A stretch of DNA of 64,000 nt from Agroathelia rolfsii (lineage: Eukaryota; Basidiomycota; Agaricomycetes; Amylocorticiales; Amylocorticiaceae). Positions 57,402 to 64,000 of this stretch are shown piece after piece. Numbering within the stretch: position 1 is the stretch's first letter; each line of letters begins with the position of its first letter. The stretch is from NCBI GenBank assembly GCA_018343915.1, contig JABRWF010000001.1, positions 3,968,001-4,032,000 of the forward strand. Reading direction: 5' to 3'. Position numbers and translations under genes: made by a program. The notes beneath the pieces were generated by a model. That model saw only the letters and a program-made list of their open reading frames with translations. It searched no databases and was not told the DNA's origin.

Positions 57402-57823
57402 CACTTTAGGATTTCAAATAATATTAAAACATACGGTCTATACGGTGTGAACGTGAAGGCGTGAAACTGATTATTTAAATTTGCTAAGGCTTGGGTTGTA
57501 AGCGCTAGAGTACAGCATAAAAGACTGTATTAACACTGTTTAGAAAACCTGAATAACATGGTCTTAACAAGCTAGACATTGAATATTGACACTGTTGCTG
57601 AAACCTGAAAGACGTCAGCCACATGGATTTATTGAAGTGACGTTGCTAAAGCTTCACCATGACTGTGAAGTCATAGATTTGATTGCCGGTACGCCCGCAA
57701 ATGTACGACCGCGTACGCCTTGCCGTCGATCCTTCCTTGTCTCTGTACCATACTGTCGCCAACAGTGTACTATTCTGTCCGACGAAAGCGAGTTGTAAAT
57801 ATTGGAAATCCTACTACTGGCGA
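57402..57823. other. spacer and promoter of ATG15
   Basis: No gene. The frame of ATG15 is open upstream to about 57683, but the extra part is hydrophilic and unlike the family. Confidence 0.4.
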
Positions 57824-59432
57824 ATGATCCTAAATCTGCCTACGGTTCTTCTGCATCTTCTCGGGGCTTATCTTCCATTTCAATGGTCTCAGCTGGAACC
57901 GTCCTCGAGCTCTTCATCCTCGAACTTCTACCCCCCTCTACGTTTCGAGCTGAGGCATAGCCATGGAGTAGCTAACGACACTCGGATCCTCTTTCGTGAT
58001 TATAGCACGCCTTTACCATCTTCCAACCTCGATGCGCAGCCATTTCTTTTGAAAACAGAACCGGTGACAACCTACCGACCACCGTCATACCAGGCTTTTG
58101 TTGAGGCCAGACAACAGTCCCCATTAATGGGGGATAGCCAACCGCAGCTTCAATGGCAAGAGGAACTCACCCATGGACCGAACGTTAGTGACAGAGAAAC
58201 ATTGTTGGCACTCGCCAAGATGACAAATAATGCGTATCTTGAACCAAGCGATGATGAATGGTATGACCTGGGATCCAAGTGGAAGAATCGAGTATGTTTT
58301 TATTTGCTTTACTCTTCCCTCCCGAAGAAAAAAAATGAACGTGATAGATATCCCCTAGAGTCAACCGTTCGGTTGGGAACCTGACGCAGACGGTTTTCGT
58401 GGGCATGTTTTCGTCTCTACGGATAATTCTACCGTAGTTGTAAGCGTTAAGGGTACATCGGCAGGCTGGGTCGTTGGAGGAGGTGGTCCCACCGTCATCA
58501 AAGACAAGTTCAATGACAACCTCTTGTTTTCGTGCTGCTGCGCACGTGTGGGCCCTACTTGGACGCCTGTCTGTGATTGTTACTCTGGAAGTGATAAGTG
58601 TGACCAGAGTTGTGTGGAGAAGAGTCTTACGGAAGAGAGTTTATTTTACTCTGTCGGAATTGTGAGTTATTTCTACTCATTCTTTGGATGATGATCGGTC
58701 GGGCTCAATTGTAGTACAAGAATTTATATAATAATGTTACTTACCTGTATCCTGATGCCAATATATGGCTTACTGGTGCGTTTTCCGAGCTCTTTACGTA
58801 GAAGCGGTACTGTATTTTGACTGGCTAGTACACCAGGGCACTCATTAGGTGGATCTCTTGCATCGCTAATGGGAGTAACATTTGGTGTCCCCACTGTTGC
58901 CTTTGAAGCTCCACCCGAGAAATTGGCAGCCACTCGACTCCATTTGCCATCTCCAGTAGGTTTTTTTACAAGCATAAGAACTCAAACCGTATCTGACGTA
59001 TTAACAACGACAAAAAAAATCAAACAGCCGTCTTTACAACCCATCACGCATGTCTTCCATACGGCAGACCCCATTCCAATGGGTGTATGCAACGGCGTGT
59101 TCTCGGCCTGCGCCATTGGTGGGTGAGTCTGCATATCTCCCTTCCTCGGACACATGGTTTTTCCCCTTTGTTTTTACGAAGAGATTTCATATTCATACAG
59201 ATATGCATTCGAAACACGCTGTCATCTTGGGAGATTAATTCGATATGATACGGTTTCAAAACGAAACTGGGGCGTGTCCATACGCAAGCATGGAATCCAG
59301 TTCATCATCGATGAGATTTTATCCTCTGATTGGGAGGAGGACCTACCTGTGCCGCTCGTGGAGCCGGAGGAAGAGGATTGTGTAGAATGCTATAACTGGT
59401 CATTTGGAGATTATAAGAATACTTTGGATTGA
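57824..59432 (+). CDS. ATG15: vacuolar lipase Atg15
   Basis: Phospholipase that breaks down autophagic bodies inside the vacuole, reached by the multivesicular-body route. About five exons. The ATG at 57824 starts a signal-anchor helix (MILNLPTVLLHLLGAYL). Then come LRFELRHSHGVANDTRILFR, ALAKMTNNAYLEP, and WEPDADGFRGHVFVSTD. The Cys-rich region (CDCYSGDKCDQSC) and the nucleophile motif TGHSLGGSLASLMG follow; the latter is split by an intron at about 58769-58830. Next is FGVPTVAFEAPPEKLAATRL. The likely acid is in HTADPIPMGVCNG and the histidine in RCHLG. The C-terminus ends with ECYNWSFGDYKNTLD and TGA at 59430-59432. Same strand as the UVRAG-like gene, 422 bp downstream. NxT/NxS sites near NDT and NST fit a glycosylated lumenal enzyme. 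Confidence 0.94.
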
Positions 59433-60559
59433 TTGGTATAGCTGTACAACTACATGAAGCCAATGATGTTTCATCACATCTAAGGTACGGTGAAAATCGT
59501 CCAACCGATGATCCAGCATATATCTTTGCCAATTCATGAGATCTTTTAGAGCTACTGAAAATTTCATAAGTCGGGGGAATTTAAAAAAAAAAAAAAAAAA
59601 AAACATTAGCGACATTTGGTAAGAGGAGTTACCAGACCAGAAAACTCCTCAATATGCTCCAAATGTTGTTCTAGAAGCAGTTATCATATTGCAGCAGATG
59701 TTGGATGTATCTGTGCTGTCATCATGCATAGCCAACTCTCCGAGTCTAGGCGGGTGACTTCTACACCCAAACATGTCGGAATTGCATCTTACCGCTGCCA
59801 GTATTATATACAGCTAAATCGAGGAAAGTCGTCGGTCCATGTATGCGACTAGCGCCGACGCAGGGTGGGCTTAGCGCCAGTATTCAATGCCGCTTTGTCC
59901 CGTCCGGCGCAGGCTCGCCATTCTCAAGCCAGACAGATTCATGTTTATCTTCACAGTTCATCCAAGCCCGGTGAATCTGCCCCCCGGCTGGGCAGGTTTC
60001 CTCGCAATACCATATCAGGTTGGATAACTCGTGGCGAGCCGTGATTTCACATCGGACCGTCCGTACACTAGATGGACATAGGCCATGGGCCATGCTGAGG
60101 TCATAGGATAGATGATATCTTCATGATGTAATGATTAGATCCTCAGCGCACAAGATTCAGGGTCGTTCTGCATAAGATCCGCCTGCCTCGAGTGGGTTCA
60201 GGCTCGTGGGCCGAGGTCATGGTATGATTGCCAATGGGCGAGCTAGGCGCATAAAGTTGGCTGCTACTATGACCAATTGATATGAAAGATTGCTCCAGAT
60301 CCAGCTATTGTAAACCGGCTATTTGAAGTACATAAAATGAAGAGCTGATGTTCAGAGATATGATATATGGTGTGTGATGCTTGATGCATGAACAAGTCCA
60401 AGGACGCTGCTGAGTGACCGACATGCAGCAGAGGTCACGTCAGGATGCTGTAATGCTATATTGATATTATACCCGAAATGGACACGGAAGCAAAGATTGT
60501 CTTGGGTGTTTCATCTCACTGACATAATTCTGCTACATACCACTTAGGACTTCTTCGCC
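59433..60559. other. intergenic, 1.1 kb, with poly-A tract
   Basis: A run of 22 A lies at 59583-59604, about 150 nt after the ATG15 stop. The remainder has only short frames and no RNA gene. Confidence 0.4.
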
Positions 60560-62215
60560 ATGCCACCTCGACCCAAGCCTCGAAAGATTACGGAATCTAC
60601 ACAGCCCAACGAAGATGCTCCTATGGCACCACCAAAGCCTCCAGCAGCTGATGCTCAGACATCTGTCATTACCGAGGCCAAATCCATGCCTCCACCACCT
60701 GTACCTGCATCAGCTGCTGGCATCCTCGTACCAGAGTTCAAAGCGCTTGAGGCATCTTTCAAGGTGGATTATTCTGCGTCTTCTACTTCTGTGGGCTATG
60801 CTTGACACATTATGTAAGAGTGCTATCATCAAAACAGGTCAAATCTATGCCTTCTACAATGACACTAAACGACTGTGTGTGTTACCCAAGTATTGAAGTC
60901 ATGAAACCTTCATTCATGTAGACCCGTGAATTAGTGGAATCTCGCAACATGCACCATACCCTCCACAGTCTCTGACCGCATCCCTTGGCCGTGATCTTGA
61001 GAAATACGATCAGATACTAGATGTCATCGAGTCTCATCTCGTGAGTCCATCTTGGGGTCTTTCTGTTGCTAATATCAGTTAAATGAACATCTATTGTGGT
61101 CATAGCTACGCTCCATTGCTGTGCTCCAACGTGATGTTGAGCGCGAACAACGTCGCATCAAAGAAGAGGAGATGGCAGCGCAAGCGGCACTACCACCACC
61201 CGAAGAGACGGTTGCGGCAAGTGCAGACACCGCCCCAACAGAGGAAGCATCCAGCCAAGACAACCAAGGACGGAAGACACCACCTCTGAGCGCCGCGTCT
61301 GATGCTAGTCAACGCCGCCGTCCGTCTGTTATCTCCCTCACGTCCTTACGCAGATCTCCATTCCCGCACAAGCTGGATTTGTCCTCGTCTGCACTGCGCA
61401 TCTCGGCAGAGGATGGGCCACTTTTTAACAGTGGACTTACCTCACCTGTGACGCTCGCCCCCAAGTCCGCGCGCGCGACAAATGATATTCCCGACTTCGT
61501 GGCCGCCTTTGGAGCGGACATCGACCAGCCGATTGACCTGACTCTGGATGAGGCTTCGTCCGGTGGTATAGATATGGATTTGACTGGTGCGACTGGCGAT
61601 GTAAATGTGATGGATTTGGATCTGGGCAACAGTGCAGAGAAACCCATCGAACTCGACTTGGACAGCATGGACATGGAGGTGATTGAGATCGGCGACATGT
61701 CGGACCTCTTTGGAGATGATGCCCCCGACGAAGGGCATCAAATCAAGGTTGAGCCAGACTTGGACAGTCTGGTTGATGTGCTCAAGTCCGCAGATCCACA
61801 ACCACAGTCGGACGCACCTCATGAATTTTTTGCGTCACTTGGTGACTCGTCTGACCCGGCGCAGGCTCACCAACAGTCGACCGACCATAGCTCAACGGAC
61901 GCAATGCTTGCGGGTTTATCTGCCGTATCTGGATCCGAATCCAAAGTATCAGCGGAGGCGTTCGATCTGGATCTTGGCAGTTTCTCGTTTTTAGGCGCTG
62001 GCGGGGATCCGCACGCTCAGTTCACCGGTACTAACACAGATGGAGGTGCCTTTGGCAGTGGTGATACTGCTGCTTCCATTGGTATGAATTTGGGAATGGA
62101 CATAGATATGGGTGGCATGGAAGGATTCTTGAGTGTCGGAAATAATACTGGTACGGGCGCTGGTGACGCTCAGGGCACTTCGTTCGGAGGGGGGAGCACC
62201 GAAACAAAGCCTTAG
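60560..62215 (+). CDS. acidic protein of unknown function with coiled-coil segment
   Basis: ATG at 60560 (MPPRPKPRKITESTQ). The N-terminus is Pro/Ala-rich with VPEFKALEASFK. A middle exon carries TRELVESRNMHHTLHSL and ASLGRDLEKYDQILDVIESH, then LLRSIAVLQRDVEREQRRIK, predicted helical and probably a coiled coil. The C-terminal 300 aa are Asp/Ser/Gly-rich, with repeated hydrophobic-acidic clusters (PIDLTLDEAS, NVMDLDLGNS, PIELDLDSMDME, AFDLDLGSFSFLG) like activation domains or amphipathic docking motifs. Stop TAG at 62213-62215. The exons between 60766 and 61110 are not resolved. The frames on either side of CACAGTCTCTGACC (about 60965-60982) differ by 2 nt, so there is either an intron ending at CACAG or a frameshift. 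The short helical core recalls small Mediator-type subunits, but I cannot assign it. Confidence 0.6.
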
Positions 62216-62702
62216 AATAATAGTAAGCGCATGGGTGATACAGGTAACCGTAATAATCTCCTGTCCAAAAATGTAAGCATACCTTGAGAAATAAAAAATA
62301 TGCACGGGACATCTACTCGAGTATCCCGTTAATTATAGCTGCTAAACACGCGGTCATGTGAAGAACGCGGGCATGTCCGACGCGCACGTACGCAAACTCA
62401 GGCCTTGTTCTCAATCCACGCTCTCACCCATCTTGGTCTTCAGCTTCATCTTGAATCTAAGTCACTATTGCTGCCAGATAGCCGTTACTCCGTCGCTGGG
62501 TCTTGTCCTTGCATCCTATCCCATCACATTGGAAGCGGCCGCTTGCAATAAAAATAATAATCTATATTTCATCACACAACAGCGAGCTTGTGGCAAAATA
62601 AAACAGGCTGGGCAAATTTGATACCGTCGGTTCAAAGACTGTCTTGTCGCTAGCAATCAATACCCTCTTCTTTTCTGACACTTCATTCCCTGGCATTTCG
62701 TA
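62216..62702. other. spacer between the two last genes
   Basis: No gene seen. The short frame at 62358-62621 has no motif. It holds the promoter of the gene at 62703. Confidence 0.4.
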
Positions 62703-64000
62703 ATGGACCCGGAGATTCCTGGCGGTGAATACACCCAGGGACAATCGTCTACCACGTCTACTGCCAAACTGCGTCATGTTTCCTATGACGGCTATGCACG
62801 ACCTCTGTTCTCAGAAGACGATAGTGATAATGATTCATCTGCCGAAGTCGAAGCTATCCTCATCTCTCATGGCTGCGGCAGCGATGACAACTATGATGAT
62901 GGTGCAGATAAGGACAAGTCCAACAGAAAGCTGATGTGCGCGCGGCTATTCTTGCTTCTCATTTCATATATCGAAAAGATCTGGCGATCTATTTCTGACG
63001 TGGAAAATTTTGCATGTCTCTTAGGATACCAAAGTCACCGCCGATGGAAGTTATCGAGATATCGAGTACAGATGAGGACGACGACGGCAAGGGCAAAAAT
63101 AACAAGTGAGTATGTCCCTGGATCGTGTTATTCACAGAGTGTCTTTTTTCGTCACTTGCTTTTTTTTTTATATCACATATGCAAATGAGGGCATTCTCCT
63201 GCAGCGTAGCAATGTGAACGGAGAAATTTCACAGCGGTGAAGAGCTCTAGCAGTTTCTCAGTCTTCTCTTGCTTAAATTTTTGATACTAAATTTACTTAC
63301 GTGTTGCCATGGACAGTGCTCGTGTAAACACAGGTAAAATGTCGCTGATACACAACCTTGCGAGATTCACTCAAACAGTACTTTTCAAACGCCCGGTAGA
63401 GGATGTTCATGTGACACAACCCAGCAAGCATAGAAAAGGCAAAAAGACTATTGCCGCCCCGGTTGGTGATGCAGAAGTCATCTATATATCTTCCGACAGC
63501 TCGTCCCGTGAAAAGAAGCCAAAACCAACGGCGGCCAGGGCCTCGAAATGGAAACCAAAGTCACCTACCACAACGGTTAAACCTCTTCCGCTGTTTTTAG
63601 ATGAGGATAGCGCTAGTGGACATGATGAAAGTGAGGTACAGCAAGGACATGAAGACCGCCCATTTAGCGAACATACCGGTTGTGTGTCAGACGTTTTACA
63701 TACGGTGAACTACAACGACTTGGACGATGGATCTATTCTCGTCTTGTAAATGATATAATTTTTTCATTTCTTAATTTTCCGTTACAATCTCAAAACTAAC
63801 AACCATTTCTTTTCTACCGCCGTTTTCATTCTCCCAATCGTTCATATATGCGTATTATACAGCAATGAACCTCGGAGTGCTCGAAAACCTCTTCGAATTG
63901 TAAACAGGCCTGGCCCATTGATCACCGCCGGCGCCCCCTCTTCATCAGCATCAAATGCATCTCCTCACCTCTCAGACTTAACTCCGCGGTCTCCTCGCAC
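62703..64000 (+). CDS. acidic/basic nuclear-type protein with two SIM-like motifs (partial, runs off window)
   Basis: Function unknown; the 3' end lies outside the window. ATG at 62703 (MDPEIPGGEYTQGQSS). The N-terminus is Ser/Asp/Glu-rich. Two short hydrophobic-then-acidic motifs resemble SUMO-interaction motifs: EVIEISSTDEDDD (about 63048-63085) and EVIYISSDSSS (about 63474-63506). The second is followed by basic, Lys-rich sequence (KKPKPTAARASKWKPK). Another exon (from about 63864) reads NEPRSARKPLRIVNRPGPL. Splicing between 62935 and 63040 is unclear: candidate introns there are only about 25 nt, so either the long frame is used unspliced or another exon structure applies. A SUMO-linked nuclear role is suggested by the motifs only. 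Confidence 0.6.

Noticed and set aside
1..64000. CRISPR arrays, bacterial operons, ribosome-binding sites or phage modules.
   Set aside because: The window is eukaryotic nuclear DNA. No direct-repeat/spacer array or prokaryotic gene organisation was seen.

Overview
The window is nuclear DNA from a filamentous basidiomycete (Agaricomycotina). The genes carry many short introns (about 45-80 nt) with GT-AG borders. The gene set is typical of such fungi: CYP61/ERG5 sterol C-22 desaturase, LAS1, TRAPP Trs31, ATG15, a WGR-PARP, an SH3-SYLF protein, and DUF6533-type membrane proteins. I cannot name the species. All exon models were built by eye from reading frames, splice borders and family motifs.

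Layout. 1-4 kb: a short-chain dehydrogenase gene followed by a decayed partial duplicate. 4-13 kb: SH3/SYLF actin-patch protein (-), a divergent single-pass membrane protein (+), a 720-bp foldback element, and LAS1 (-). 13-24 kb: small genes (a mitochondrial LEA-like protein, two small single-pass membrane proteins, a small secreted protein) and ERG5 (-), separated by long stretches that look non-coding. 24-37 kb: denser housekeeping and regulatory DNA with a WGR-PARP (+), an initiator tRNA-Met, an HMG-box factor (+), a dihydroorotate dehydrogenase-like gene (-), TRS31 (-) and a large BTB protein (-).

37.5-53.5 kb is the accessory heart of the window: a head-to-tail minus-strand array of five DUF6533-like multi-pass membrane protein genes, four apparently intact and one broken, plus relics of at least one more copy and a second foldback element. 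The array has an unusual architecture: about 13 exons in 1.65 kb, including a 16-nt exon, an 8-nt exon, and in the four intact copies a conserved 2-nt exon that supplies two thirds of a Trp codon. Three or four copies share a short block about 120-145 nt upstream of the ATG.

54-64 kb returns to core cell biology. A UVRAG/Vps38-like PI3-kinase complex subunit and the vacuolar lipase ATG15 lie in tandem, which puts two autophagy/vacuole genes side by side. They are followed by an acidic protein of unknown function and a gene that runs off the window and carries two SUMO-interaction-like motifs.
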